Shown here piece after piece: positions 8,241-19,224 of a stretch of DNA of 64,000 bases; position 1 is the stretch's first letter, and the number at the start of each line of letters is the position of its first letter. This DNA is from Sympetrum striolatum (taxonomy: Eukaryota > Arthropoda > Insecta > Odonata > Libellulidae): the NCBI GenBank assembly GCA_947579665.1, contig OX388350.1:40519393-40583392 (forward strand). The letters run 5' to 3'. The notes beneath the pieces were generated by a model. It was not told where the DNA came from. It saw only the letters and a list, made by a program, of their open reading frames with translations, and did not search any database. The position numbers were made by a program, and so were the translations under genes.

Positions 8241-11200
8241 ATTTATTCCACGTAGAGCCCCACGCCATATCCTCAGCACCAAACTAAAAACGGGGCCCAG
8301 GCCGCCCCACCAAACGCCTAACACCCTGTGCCCTCTATCGAGGGGTGCACGAGTAAGAGGAGGCGGTGTCCCGCCACCCGAACTGAAGCCCCGGCCTAGC
8401 CGGCGGCATCGCCCTCGATGGCCCTCTATCGAGGGAGAGTGCGTGAATGCGGGTGCGTGGGTTTGCGTTGGTCTGCGTGTACAAAAGGATGCTCCTCGCG
8501 TTAATAAAGCCTTCATCAAGGGTCTGACACGCTGGGGTCTAACTGCTCCTCACCTTGCAGAGCTTTGCGTCGGTGAAATAACGTGCATCAAGCGGCGACA
8601 AAAGTAAATTACACGTCGCCACTCCATGACGCGATAACAATAAATAAATAAATAAATAAATAGATAAAAAGATAAAGGATAAAAGGTTTAAAAAGGGGTC
8701 AGTTTAAGTGAAGGAGTGGGCAATCCTCCTTCAGCTCTCCCGTTTGGGAATCGATCAGGAAATTTTTTTGGGTCCACACGCCGAGCATCTCCCCGCTGCA
8801 GCATGCCTCGGCGTGGTCTCTTTCTAATTTCAACCTTTTCCGGAGGGCCCTCGAAAACGCCTCCGCGTAGGCGACGTCTCTCGTCCGCCCCCGGAAAAAG
8901 GCGTCTAGCTGTCTCCTAATTTCTCCCTTCGCCAACGAAAGGAGAAAGTTGGCGAGCCTGGTACCTGGGGACCCTCTCTCCAGGATTCCCCCATATATTT
9001 CCTTCACGAGGACCTCCCTTTTCCCCGTCAGGTTCTTTGTGGCCCCAACGACCGCGCTCCACAGCGGCCTCGTCTTCGGACAGACGTATGCCAGGTGCCA
9101 GGCCGTGCCGACGACTCCCGGGCACCAAGGGCAGTCGTCTTTTTCTCTTATCCCGGTCTTCCTGAGAAAGGGGCAGTCCGCCCACGCGCCATGAGCCAGG
9201 CGCCATGCCGCGTCCCCATCATGCCCCAGGGTGGGGTGCGATCGGAGGGATCTCCACCTGATCTCCTCCCTCGGCTCACGACCCGAGAGTGGCCAGATCT
9301 CGTTGTTTCTTCTGTACAGAACTTCTTTGTATACGGCCCTTTTGGGGATCGGAAGATCCATCCTCCTCCCGAGCCTCGCGCTGGAGAAGACATAAACTCC
9401 CGCGCCCTCTCTCTCCGGCCCCATCGACCGCCACGCCCTGACTAGCGAGCGGCGAAAGCCGGAGAGCCGGCGCGACCCCGTGCCACGATCGAAAGCGTCC
9501 CTCCACGGACGCCCCCCCGTCGCGCGCCCGAATCCCGCGGCCGCGAGCAGCCTCCACGGCTCCGCTGCTGCCTCCTCTGAAAGGAGGAGCCTCTGTGCGG
9601 CGTTGAATCGAAATCCGAGGATCTTAACCCCAACGTCGACGAGCCCGAGTCCTCCCTCTCGAACCGGCGCCGTCGCCACCTTCTTCTTCACCCAGTGCTT
9701 TCTACCCAACCAAATGGCATCCACCAGCAGCCTCTGGATCCTTGAAGAAAATGAGGGTGAAGGCTGAAAGGTCTGGAGGGTGTGCCATATCTTGGGCGCG
9801 ACGAACTGATTCGCCACGCACACCCTCCCCCTCAACGACATCGGGCTCATTCTTGGCTTCCAACTCCTGAGGGCCGTCTCGATCGTTTCGACCATCTCTT
9901 TCTCAAGAACCTCCCTTTCCGGATCTTCGTCGTTGAAGATCTTTCGGCCTAGGTATTTGCCGTGTTCCGAATTCCATCTTATTCCGAGGGGAGAGTCCTG
10001 CCTGCCTCTCCACCTGCCGACCCACAGCCCCACCGTCTTCTCTGCGTTTATCTTGGCCCCCGAAGACCGAGCGTAGAGGTCGTACGCCGGAAAAACCCGC
10101 CTTAAATCCTCCTCCTCCGATGCGAACACCGTCACGTCGTCCGCATAGACGCTGACGGCTATCCGCGTCTCCGGGTGGCGGGGGATAGAGGCACCGGTGA
10201 GCCTCGCTTTGAGGGCCCGAACGAGGGGCTCGAAGGCGAGGGTGTACAGTTGTCCGGAAAGTGGACATCCCTGCCTTATTCCCCTTCGGAAAGGGATAGG
10301 GGGCGTAAGAGAGGGCCCGACTCGGACCATGCATACGGCGTCCCGGTACAGCGTCCGCAGCATGCCGATCAGTCGGTCCCCGAAACCCATTCTTTCTAAA
10401 ATCTTGATCAAATAAGCGTGGCCGACTCGATCGAAGGCTTTCGACTGGTCCAAGGAGAGCACCGCCAGAGGCGTATCCTCGGCGTTCGCCGATCTCACCA
10501 TGTCCCGCACAGTGGAGATGGCGTCAAAAATGCTTCTCCCCGGAACGCAGTACGACTGCTCGACGGATATGACAGATGCTATTACTCTGCTGACCCTCAT
10601 CGATAATAATTTTGCCATTATTTTGTAATCCGTGTTGGTGATCGACACGGGCCTCCAACCATCGATCGTTCTGCCCCCCCCGCTCTTCGGGACGAGGGCG
10701 ATGACGGACGACCTGCTGGTTCTGGGGAGGCTTCCCCTCCGAAAGCTCTCCCGCACCATGTCCCAGAACAGGCCCTCGAGGACGTCCCAGAAGGCGATGT
10801 AGAATTCCGGGGTCAGTCCGTCTGACCCCGGGGTCTTGTTTCTATTAAGCTTCTTAAGTGCCTCCAGCATCTCGTCCTCCGAAACCTCCACGTTCAGCAA
10901 GGCCCTTTCGTCCTCGCAGACGCTGTCGAGGGCTTCGAAGAGGAGGGCTTCGTCCTCTTCACTTGTTAGAGGCTCCGCGTCTTTTGGGTCGAAAATTTCG
11001 CCAAAATAGGCGGAAACGTGCATTCTTATCGCCGCAAGGTCCTCCTCCCATCGACCGTCGATCTCCAGGCCCTCCAGCGGTCTCGGAACGACGCGCGTGT
11101 ACCACTTCGCTACGTGAGGAGCCAGCGGGTCGTCGTTGACGATTATATTCTCCCACCCCATCCTCGCCACGATAGCCTTAGCCCGCTGTAGTTGAATTCC

Positions 11201-12640
11201 TTCCTCTATGGCTTCCCTCTGCTGCCGTCTGAGTCTCCTCACGTAGTCGACCGTTCTCTCCTTCACTTCAAACTTTAGGGTCTCCCACTTCGATACCGGG
11301 TCTCCCAAACAACGTAGATCGTTGATCGCCGCGATGAGCGTCTTTATGTTTTGAACGTACTCCTCGTTGCGCAGCAACCCATTGTCGAACCTCCAGTACG
11401 GAGGTCGAGGGATCACTCTTGGCAACGAAAGAGTGGCTGCCACCCCTCTATGGTCGGTAAACGACGGCACCGTCCTCATATTTTTTACGGCTGAGAGGCT
11501 CCCGCCGGACACGTATAAGCGGTCCAGCCTCGAGCGCACGTTTCCACCCTCCGCTCCGTGAAAGGTGAAACCCTCCTCTCCCCTCCTCGTCTCCACCCAC
11601 GGGTCCACCAGCTCCATGTCCTCCACCAAACTCCGGAGCGCGTTGGCGACCCGGGGATGTCTCTCCCTCCCGGAGGATCTGTCCCTCCCGGGGTCCAAAG
11701 TGACGTTAAAATCTCCCCCTAATATAGTCACTCTCGGTCCTCTGCGCTGCTGCCTCGTCGCTTCTAGGTGTTCTCTCAGCCGATCGATGACAGTCAGCGC
11801 CTCATGCTGCTCGTGCGGTCCGTAAAATGACACGAAGTCGAGCGTCACACCCCCCAGGCCGACGGTCACACCCAAGGCGTGCCCGTCGCTAATCACGACG
11901 GGCGGGCGCGCACCGCCGCACACGGATCTGTGCACCGCGACCGCCGTTCCTGTGTGAGGCGTGGAGAGGGGAGAGAAGAAAAACTCGTACTGCGGCAGGG
12001 AGTCCATCGCAGGCGCGACAGTGTTGGTCTCCTGCAGCAGCACCACTTCCGGCCGATGGGCCTCCAAGAAGGCCGTCAGGTGTGCCCACTTTAGAGTTCC
12101 CCTCACGGAGCGAACGTTTAGCGAGATTATTCTCAAATCTGTCATATCCGTCCTCGAGCAAGGACAATCCAATCAAGAAACGACGAGCAAACTATAAAAG
12201 GATCATAAAAAGCTGGAGCGTCGTACATATGATAAAAACAGACGTGCTTTAAACCACGCACTATGATGCGCGAATAAATAAATAAATAAATAAATAAATT
12301 TATAAATTTATAAAAGCACGGACGAACACGAATAATAAATAAATAAATAGACAGACACACACTGGCCGAAGGCGGCGCAATAAAATCCCTATTTAAAATT
12401 GCTCGTTTCATCAAAGGATAACCAAGGGCACAAATCGGACACACACGATTAAAACATCCGAGGAATGGATGCATTTAAAACAAGGACAATAAATAAATAT
12501 TAATAAATAAATATAAATAAAAATATATACACGACACCGACCGACCGACCGACACCGACGAAGTAGATGCGTGTAATGGGCAAAAAATATTGATAAGGGC
12601 AATAGATATTTTCAAATCTTTTTCGACCGAGTGTGGGTAG
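8241..12640 (-). mobile_element. L1/Tx1-like non-LTR retrotransposon
   Basis: The element reads on the minus strand. The 3' UTR is 8698-8241, GC-rich, with a short (AATA)n block near 8640-8665 and an AATAAA signal at 8247-8242 immediately before the (TG)n/telomere-like tract. The coding region is 12172-8699. The 5' side (12173 to about 12640) is AT-rich with several (AATA)n runs and no ORF1, so the copy is either 5'-truncated or of a type lacking ORF1. The coding part is strikingly GC-rich against an AT-rich host. The exact 5' boundary and any target duplication were not found. Confidence 0.65.
8699..12172 (-). CDS. Non-LTR retrotransposon ORF2: APE endonuclease and reverse transcriptase (L1/Tx1-like)
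   Basis: An intact 1157-residue polyprotein. The apurinic-type endonuclease is at about 12-250: SLNVRSVRG (17-25), LLQETN (45-50), GGDFNV (152-157), SRLDRLYVS (214-222) and SFTDHRGV (237-244), the catalytic set of the family. The reverse transcriptase is at about 445-760: KTPGSDGLTPEFY (446-458), WRPVSITNTDYKIMAKLL (506-523), LSLDQSKAFDRV (572-583), GIRQGCPLSG (631-640) and the catalytic YADD at 676-679. A Cys/His ribbon of zf-RVT type (CPWC then H and C) lies near residues 1035-1060. The DYKIMAKLL block and this order of domains point to the L1/Tx1 group rather than jockey or R1. The protein nicks DNA and copies its own RNA at the nick. No stop or frameshift is seen, and composition is unlike its neighbours. 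The first ATG (12172-12170) precedes the endonuclease by about 12 residues, a reasonable start. Confidence 0.85.
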   Translation of the reverse strand: MDCPCSRTDMTDLRIISLNVRSVRGTLKWAHLTAFLEAHRPEVVLLQETNTVAPAMDSLPQYEFFFSPLSTPHTGTAVAVHRSVCGGARPPVVISDGHALGVTVGLGGVTLDFVSFYGPHEQHEALTVIDRLREHLEATRQQRRGPRVTILGGDFNVTLDPGRDRSSGRERHPRVANALRSLVEDMELVDPWVETRRGEEGFTFHGAEGGNVRSRLDRLYVSGGSLSAVKNMRTVPSFTDHRGVAATLSLPRVIPRPPYWRFDNGLLRNEEYVQNIKTLIAAINDLRCLGDPVSKWETLKFEVKERTVDYVRRLRRQQREAIEEGIQLQRAKAIVARMGWENIIVNDDPLAPHVAKWYTRVVPRPLEGLEIDGRWEEDLAAIRMHVSAYFGEIFDPKDAEPLTSEEDEALLFEALDSVCEDERALLNVEVSEDEMLEALKKLNRNKTPGSDGLTPEFYIAFWDVLEGLFWDMVRESFRRGSLPRTSRSSVIALVPKSGGGRTIDGWRPVSITNTDYKIMAKLLSMRVSRVIASVISVEQSYCVPGRSIFDAISTVRDMVRSANAEDTPLAVLSLDQSKAFDRVGHAYLIKILERMGFGDRLIGMLRTLYRDAVCMVRVGPSLTPPIPFRRGIRQGCPLSGQLYTLAFEPLVRALKARLTGASIPRHPETRIAVSVYADDVTVFASEEEDLRRVFPAYDLYARSSGAKINAEKTVGLWVGRWRGRQDSPLGIRWNSEHGKYLGRKIFNDEDPEREVLEKEMVETIETALRSWKPRMSPMSLRGRVCVANQFVAPKIWHTLQTFQPSPSFSSRIQRLLVDAIWLGRKHWVKKKVATAPVREGGLGLVDVGVKILGFRFNAAQRLLLSEEAAAEPWRLLAAAGFGRATGGRPWRDAFDRGTGSRRLSGFRRSLVRAWRSMGPEREGAGVYVFSSARLGRRMDLPIPKRAVYKEVLYRRNNEIWPLSGREPREEIRWRSLRSHPTLGHDGDAAWRLAHGAWADCPFLRKTGIREKDDCPWCPGVVGTAWHLAYVCPKTRPLWSAVVGATKNLTGKREVLVKEIYGGILERGSPGTRLANFLLSLAKGEIRRQLDAFFRGRTRDVAYAEAFSRALRKRLKLERDHAEACCSGEMLGVWTQKNFLIDSQTGELKEDCPLLHLN

Positions 12641-12937
12641 TAATGCACGTCGGTCAAATGAGCGCTTTCACATTGAACGGTTTTTGCCGGGTGCCTTCCT
12701 CCATCCCTTGGTGCTATCCTGCTTATTTTGACCTTTTAAAACCACCAGTATTAATTATTTTTTCATCGGTAACTGTTGAATGTAAACATACATCACTTAT
12801 CATTCACCGAGAAGTAAGGTTCATTCTTTCTTTTTGACATGCGGCCGCTGCCGGGTAAAAACATTGTTGCGATATGAATGTTTATAAGATACGAAGAAGA
12901 CCGAACATCTCTCTCAAACGATTTAGGCCTCATCTAA
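12641..12937. other. Spacer, no gene
   Basis: About 300 bases between the retroelement 5' side and the next RT fragment. No convincing ORF, RNA gene or repeat terminus is seen. Confidence 0.5.
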
Positions 12938-13676
12938 AGGTGGTGGGAAAAATGGGAATTATATATTAACGTAGGTAAATGCTCCTTAATTAATTTCTTC
13001 GAAAAGAAAAAATGGGGTCCAAATCACCCGTACAAAATTAATGGAATTAATATCGAAGTAGTAGATTCAGTTGAATATCTCGGGATCAACATTGCCAATA
13101 ACTTAAATTGGAGCACGCATATTCGAAAAATCTGCGGCAAAGCAAGTAAAAGGCTTGGCTTAGTAAAGCGTATTGTTGATGAATATGATGAAAAGATGAG
13201 AGAGCGATGTTATTTTACCTTGGTCAGACCCCTTCTGGAATATGCGGCAAGGGATCCGACGGATGAAACGTGTACTCGCGAACTCGAGAAAGTGCATCGT
13301 AAAGCGGTTCGTTTTGTTAAGAAATGCAACGATATAAAAGCAAGCGTTACAAAAATGCTCTCACGCTTAGGTTGGGAATGCTTGAAAGAAAGGAGATTGG
13401 AAGCTAGGCTGCGATTGCTTAATACATTCAGGGAAACTACATTTTCGGAAGATACAATCGGTATCATGCAACACCCCTGCTACCTCGGTCGATCCGATAA
13501 TGACAGTAAGTTAAGAGAAATAGATGCTAGGACTAATCGTTTTAAAAATTCATTCTTTTCGCGAACGATACGCGACAATAACCGAATAAGGAATTAGTTT
13601 AGATTCAACTGGTGTTTACACCCCCCTGCCACACGCCGAAGGGCGGATTGTAGATTATTAAGGTAGATGTAGATGC
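12938..13676 (+). pseudogene. CR1/jockey-like reverse transcriptase C-terminal fragment with 3' UTR
   Basis: Open from 12938 to the TAG ending at 13597 (219 residues, no start of its own). It begins just downstream of where the catalytic FADD box would be. In order: WWEKWELYINVGKC (12941-12982), VDSVEYLGI (near 13060-13088), then the thumb and C-terminal block FTLVRPLLEYA (about 13214-13246), LEKVHRKAVRFVKKC, SVTKMLSRLGWECL and the RRLEARL helix. This matches the tail of jockey/CR1-type RTs, where VWDPHT follows LEYA; here it reads ARDPTDET. The 3' UTR contains CCCTGCCACACGCCGAAGGG and ends in GTAGATGTAGATG, the same 3' end as the relics ending near 37900 (+) and starting near 28595 (-). It is a 5'-truncated dead copy. 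Confidence 0.75.
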
Positions 13677-13883
13677 ATAAGATGTTGTTGGTGGGGAGGG
13701 AGGGTTTCGTTATACGCTTCCACTTTGACAAATTCTTATTTAAGCGCACTACCAATTATGTATTTTTTTAACTACCGGCAATGCACCAATCTCTCACTGA
13801 TATATCGTTTTATTATATGAAGCAATATTTTAAGAATTAATTATATTAAGCTATATGTTAAGAATTTAATATCCGAAAATAAT
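13677..13883. other. Spacer, no gene
   Basis: AT-rich, no recognisable coding or RNA feature. Confidence 0.4.
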
Positions 13884-14360
13884 TTGATGTTAACTAGGGC
13901 AGGTAAGGAACAGAGTGTAGTGATTAGTGATAAACAAAAATATGAGGACAAGTGCCGTGATTTTATTGATAGCAATAAGAAGCTTAAAAAATATCTAACA
14001 ATGTCCAATGAAATGTGTGTGAGTGAAGAAAACGAATTTACTCTCGGATATAGGAAATCACATCTGTTAATGTGTATGAAATTTGGTAGAATATATCCTT
14101 AAGAAGAAAGTGAAAAAACGGACAGGAGAAAAAATCTCTCCGGGACTTGCACCCTTGGGAAATCCCAAGATTTCATGGAGGAGAATACCATTCCTTGGGA
14201 AGATCTCATACCGGTAGTGGAATGCCCTTCCCGAAAATATCAAAGCCTGTTTATATTCACCATCAACAAATAGGAGGACTCTTGGAGATTTCTAATGATA
14301 AAAGGAACGCGACGGATTGCAGCGGGGTCTACGAACTTTCCTACGATACCTGTAATCTTT
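13884..14360 (+). pseudogene. Penelope-like element relic (RT edge and linker)
   Basis: Two parts in the right order. The first, 13884-14102, resembles a segment of Penelope RT (SVVISDKQKYEDKCRDFI, with the VVxxDKxxY pattern). The second, 14090-14360, holds the linker before GIY-YIG in broken frames: KISPGLAP, SWRRIPFLGKISY and the start of the nuclease (GVYELSYDTC). This is the same linker as in the fragment at 932-1540 (KISPGLSP, RRLPFLGKISYKL). At least two frameshifts are needed and the nuclease is cut short at about 14360. An old, dead copy. Confidence 0.6.
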
Positions 14361-14460
14361 ATCTCCAACGTCCTTTTTCAACGTGGTCCCTGGCCATTAC
14401 CCTCTCCTCTAGTATTGCTTTAATTGCTTACCTTTAAAATATGGATGTGCCAAATGACTT

Positions 14461-14835
14461 AGTGAATGTAGAATAAATTAGCAAGTAATTTTAAAAATTA
14501 AAGCTGTTTGAACCAAAAATTCCAGAACATTGATTTTTCACCAACGCCGGAGAAGCAACCAGGCCTGTTTATGGCGAGCCCGGTTTTGTGTGTGAAAGCT
14601 TCCCTACCCCGGTTTCACGACCATTTTATGACCGACCGGACGAGCGAAACCGGTGAATGTGTAACTAGCCTAAGTCGTTGCGCCGGCTGTTACCCGGCGA
14701 CCAAGAGGGCTATAATCCCTATTCGGCTAGTGTGAAAGGCTCCATTTACTTCCATTGCTTACCACCCATGTGACCCAGCTTAAAAACCGGCTATGGTTTG
14801 CCGGCCGGGCGAAACCGGTGAGTATGTAAATAGCC
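14461..14835 (-). repeat. Right arm of long inverted repeat plus partial second terminus
   Basis: 14461-14670 is the reverse complement of 5624-5836. It is followed by 14671-14835, which ends in a second, diverged copy of the terminus (CGAAACCGGTGAGTATGTAA). The stretch is GC-richer than its surroundings. The frame at 14508-14735 across it is not protein-like. Confidence 0.65.
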
Positions 14836-16454
14836 TTTGGAGGCCTATATTGGTCTTATTTTCTGAATAATGATAATGATCTACTAAGGTAGTTTGGTTT
14901 TTAACACGTCCATACGTCTTAGGACTGCTTGCTTGATAATATTTTGTGAATGTGAATCTTCATACGTCCAGTTCCAACATTGGATATTAATTTACCGTGA
15001 TCGACTTTCTGTGGGCAATGTTTTCTAAAATTTGAATTCAGCGATTTCAAATTGTGTACTCGTCAGAGCAGTTACTGAAATATTAACAATGACACAATAT
15101 AAAATTTGAATTTTTTCCACGGGATATAATTTTCCCCAATGAAATCCTGTTGACGAAGGAAATTATTAATTGAAATTTATGTACACCATTCGTGACCTAG
15201 AATACACGAAATGTAGGCCATTCGGAATTAAGAGAAAAAATGGGTTAAAATATAAATTCCGAAGTTAAAACAAATACGATTGCATAAAAACCGAAAAATG
15301 TCTAAACACATATCCGACTTGTCCTACATAATGTAACAGGGAGCTCGGTGACCCCAGTCATGAGTCCTTTATGTTGCCTTCGCGCGGAGGAATCCACGTA
15401 ATTCAGGTTTTTATAAGTCGAATTATAAGTAGAATTATTAAGAGCAATTATAGCAAGAGCCAGGTATATATTTCCTTTTCGTCCCTATATCAGCTGGACT
15501 CAGGACCCTCGTTTTTACAGCCGTCTATTGGAAACGGTCATCTAGCTAATTCAAAGGTCCTCCATCACCATCGGGGTAAGGAAATTAGACGCTTTTGCAC
15601 TCGTATTGCTTAGAAATGATATATAACACTTACTGTTAATATTTGCTTGCTTATGAAGGTCTTATATATCCTTCATTATGATAAACATTCGAAAACACCT
15701 TTAGTGGTAGATGATTCCAAATTATCAGAGAAAATCCCACAAAATGCATCAAGATTAAGGAAGTTAAATAGAGAACGACCAAAACGTCAATTTTGACAGT
15801 GGAGTATCGTTTAAAAGTTGAAGTTTTTTTCCAAGTTATGTTGGATAGGAATTTATATAAACTCTCATCTATGAGATCAGCTAAAACTTCTTTAAATTTG
15901 CTTTGGGCGGTTTTCTTCGTATCAAAGGCATTTACCGAATATACTCGTGTATGAACCCAGTCTTCAAGCACATTTTCCATGCTGAAAAGCCCCCCTTGGC
16001 TTTTACTCGAGTGAGGGTACTGCTTACCTCATTTCCATTGGAAAAACGCTACTGCAGACGGAAACCTGCTTGTAAATTCCTAAGATGCTCATTTAACAAT
16101 TCGTATAAAATTTAACCTACTGATGCCTCAATTACATTGATATATAAATATATATTTGAAATTTACTAGTAGCCTCTGTAGTTCCCATCCTAGACTTATA
16201 CTCGAATCAATAGTTTCTTCTAGTTATTTTTGGGAAAAAATTAGGTTCGTCGTCTTACATTCGAGTATACTCTTTGGTTAAAAACCAATCACATGTTTCG
16301 AAGATATCGCGAGTAAAATGAAAGCGTAGGAAGGTAAACGAATTGGTTATAAAGGCAGAACACTTTCTTCAATAAATATCAAAAGTTTTCAAAATCGGTT
16401 TATTGGAAGAAATTTCCAACAGCGATTGATCTTCAATCGCTACATTTCAAAGCT
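14836..16454. other. Array spacer, 3' flank of copy B
   Basis: AT-rich spacer shared with 20480-22059 and 27100-28350. It includes a segment (15650-15800) that reappears inverted at 63750-64000. No gene seen; the small frames here do not recur in the parallel units and are taken as chance. Confidence 0.55.
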
Positions 16455-18292
16455 TCATTTCCTGTCAGCCTTCACTTCCAGGAACCATGGAGTCCGTATT
16501 TCTTCCTTTACCTGCGCTGGCTTATTCACTCCTTTCAGAATTATTCTGGTGTTTACTGGCGCATAAATCTGTGAGGTGATACGTAAAGTGACGTATTTAT
16601 ATCCCACTCCGCCATTTACAATTTCTACCGTTCCACCATTTCCGGTAGCAACCTGAAAAGTAAAAAAAATTGAAATCAATAGAATTGCAGTTGAATTGCA
16701 GAAATGGATAGTAATTATTTTTCAGAGGTCGATTCCATGCTCGAAGAAGATATTTAGGTGAGGATCATGCAAAGGTCATTGAGATTAATTCATATAACAC
16801 GTATTAAAGAAGAGCTGATGTGATTGTTAAACATTATACGCAGGAAGAAAGCTAAGTTTGATGCTTATGCAATTCGCAAAGTCCGAGATAATACACGGAG
16901 AGGTTCTTAAAGTTAAAATGCATCGGTTGAAACAATTATAAAAATCGTTAGTAAAAGTCAACCACCAACATGTTTAAAAAACCACGGATTATCTCAGGCC
17001 TTAGAATAATAAATAAATAATAAAAATAAAAAAAAAACAGATGGAAAACAGAAGATACAAGATTAAATTCATTTCTGAATATCAATTGAATTGCAGTTGT
17101 ATATAGAATAGGGTGCAGATATACAGCCCGTTAGTGATTTAGCGGCGGACGACGTCACGTGAGAGGGGAAACAAGTGGAGGGGATGAGGAAGTATTGAGG
17201 GGCTGTCTACCACGCGTCATGCGCTGTATCCGATTTAGTAATTCTTTGTTTGCGCATATGTTCTCCTTCAAAATACACTGCATCTCCTATTTTATTGTAT
17301 TGTATTCTAATACCACGTACCTGAGTATAACATCTGTGATCGAAATGTTTCGTCCTGACATCATTGAGCTGGCTAACTGTACACTCTTTGTAAACTCAGC
17401 CGAATTTTTAGTCGTGTGACTAATTTTGTGTTGCGGAGGACAATCGTAAAGAGTCCATAAAATTTAATAGGTTTAAGTAAAAATATTCAATTATATATAG
17501 GTATCGAAACTATGAATTATATCCGTAACATAAAAATCTTGCTGAAATTACGATACAAATCTATTTCAAACTGAATCACCGCTATGTGTAATGATTGGAC
17601 AGATTATTTAAGCATGATCATTTTTATGACATAGTAAATATCTCGTCAATGCCTGTCGACTTTCCTTTTTGCAAAATAGCATTTTCTCTTTCTTTTGACC
17701 TAACGTTGGATACCAAAATATTGAAACACAAATGTAATAAATGAACACTAAAAGAAAAATAAACACATTTTTCCTTAGTAAAAGTAATATTTGTTGAATA
17801 AACATCATGTCTTTTTTTCTCACTTAAATGACCTAGCTTATTTTAAATGTCCATTGGAAGTTGGTAACATACAATTAGGATTACTCAGTAATCTAGATGA
17901 AGCGTGCACATAGGTATTTTCTAATCGACTATACTACCTGCAGAATCTAAATTCCGAGTATTTAGTGTTTCCATTCAACCGTTGAAGGCCGTAAATGCAT
18001 TCAATTAGATCCGATAGGCAATGTTAACAAAAATCAATCTGATACTTACCTTGTCTTTGATGTCTATATATTTTATGATTGCTTCCCTACTAAAGCCCTC
18101 TGGCGGATAAACGACGTTAGTGATGTGCTTGGTGATGTACAGAGGATGAGTGACGTCCAGCTCGAGAAGGATGGCATTACCAGGATTGTCCTCCCCGAGA
18201 ACGATGTCCTTCTTGCCCGAATTCACGACCAGTAGGATACCATTGGCGTAGGCCACCAAGGCGATGGCGACGAGGATATACTTCTGAACCAT
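16455..18292 (-). CDS. MBF2-like secreted protein, copy B
   Basis: Two exons. Exon 1 is 18292-18050 (81 codons): signal peptide MVQKYILVAIALVAYANG, then GEDNPGN (33-39) and VVYPPEGFSREAIIKYI (60-76). The donor is AAG|GTAAGT. A 1397-bp intron follows. Exon 2 is 16652-16455, phase 0: VATGNGGTVEIVNGG, GVGYKYVTLRITSQ, VNTRIILKG, then a 24-residue tail ending KADRK. The total is 146 residues. In the MBF2 family (PF15868, named after silkworm MBF2, most members being small secreted insect proteins) the PPxGYS motif, the GGVG turn and the alternating strand after it are the hallmarks, all present here. The precise role is unknown; extracellular export is inferred from the signal peptide. No defect is seen. 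B is very close to C and D. Confidence 0.75.
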
Positions 18293-18339
18293 ATTCGGAT
18301 AGTAACTCTCTGGTAGTAGTCTCTTCAGATTGCCTCAGT

Positions 18340-18405
18340 AGATTGATTCAGTATCGCACTCGCGTACCATATATACCTGCTCGGTGTGCCACACGCGCTC
18401 GGTTA
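18340..18405 (-). promoter_or_regulatory. TATA-box promoter of MBF2-like copy B
   Basis: TATATATGG reads on the minus strand from 18375, with the initiator-like site about 31 bases downstream near 18344 and the shared GCGTGTGGCACACCGAGC block upstream. Confidence 0.6.
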
Positions 18406-19222
18406 TTAGATAATTAGACTATTCTTGCAGCACGTTTGTACGTGGGCTTTCATAGGTTTAGATATCGTTTTAAGGGTGTTCAATCCGGATGACTGTAGAC
18501 AAGGCGCACGTGTATTTGTGTGGGCTTTGGTGAGTATTACAAATCGTTGTATGGATCTCAAATCCGTACAGTTGATGATAAGGCGAGCGTGGAAACTTCT
18601 CGAAGGAAGCACGTGTGGTGACTAATGTGCTTTTTCCGCCATTTTATGACGGAGGGTTTTATGATAATTTCTAGGTACTCATACATCACTGTTTAAAGGA
18701 TATAAGACGTACGTACGGATGCACGCCTTATTTATACATGCTTGAGTTTGCCACTCGTGCTCGATAGTAAGAATATTCTTGCGATTCATTTCTACGTTGG
18801 ATTTTATGGGTTTGGAAATCGATGTAAGGGTATTCACTAAAGAAGATTGTCCAAAAGACGCACGTGTATTCTTGCCGGCTTTGATGAGTATTATAAATCG
18901 TTGTAAGGATCTCAACACTGTGCCATTGATGATAAGATGAGCGTGGAACATTCTCTAAAGAAGCAAGTGGGGTGACTGACGTTCTTCCATCGCCATTTTA
19001 TAACTAAAGGTTTTATGATAATTTCTAGGTATTCTATATAATTCTATATCACTGTTTAAAGGAAATAAGACGTACGTATGTATGCCAGCCTTATTTATGC
19101 GTGCTCGCTTTGCCATACGTGCTGCATAATAATAATATTCTGGCGACACTTTTGTTCGTGGGCTTTGATGATTTCAGAAATCATTTAAATGGTCTTAACA
19201 CATGACGTAGTGATGAGTATAG
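18365..19222 (-). repeat. Promoter-derived upstream modules of copy B
   Basis: Modules at 18365-18621, 18720-18975 and 19080-19222. The second reads, on the minus strand, GGCAAACTCAAGCATGTATAAATAAGG: the gene-proximal layout with a good TATA box but no MBF2 exon downstream. The third is cut by a truncated hAT. GACGTACGTACG-type palindromic stretches sit between modules near 18706 and 19066. Confidence 0.55.
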
Positions 19223-19224
19223 TC

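Larger units (their letters stand above)
5624..14835. mobile_element. 9.2 kb insertion bounded by inverted termini
   Basis: Spacer similarity to the other array units stops at 5623 and resumes just after 14835 (compare TATATTGGTCTTATTTTCTG near 14845 with the spacer near 20500). The two ends are inverted copies: GGCTAGTTACACACTCACCG at 5624 and, read backwards from 14835, GGCTATTTACATACTCACCG. A longer internal arm (14461-14670) is the reverse complement of the whole 5624-5836 arm. The interval contains a palindrome of tRNA-arm units, microsatellites, an L1/Tx1-like retroelement, an RT tail and a Penelope relic. It may be a TIR transposon filled by later insertions, or two unrelated inverted MITE copies. 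No transposase of its own and no target duplication is seen. Confidence 0.45.

Noticed and set aside
8029..8607. 192-codon plus-strand frame and 167-codon minus-strand frame across 8016-8607
   Set aside because: Made of translated minisatellite and TG microsatellite (Pro/Thr/His and Val/Trp/Arg repeats) running into the 3' UTR of the retroelement.
8716..12197. Many 60-143-codon frames on both strands inside 8.7-12.2 kb
   Set aside because: Shadows of the GC-rich 1157-codon ORF in other frames; none has family motifs.
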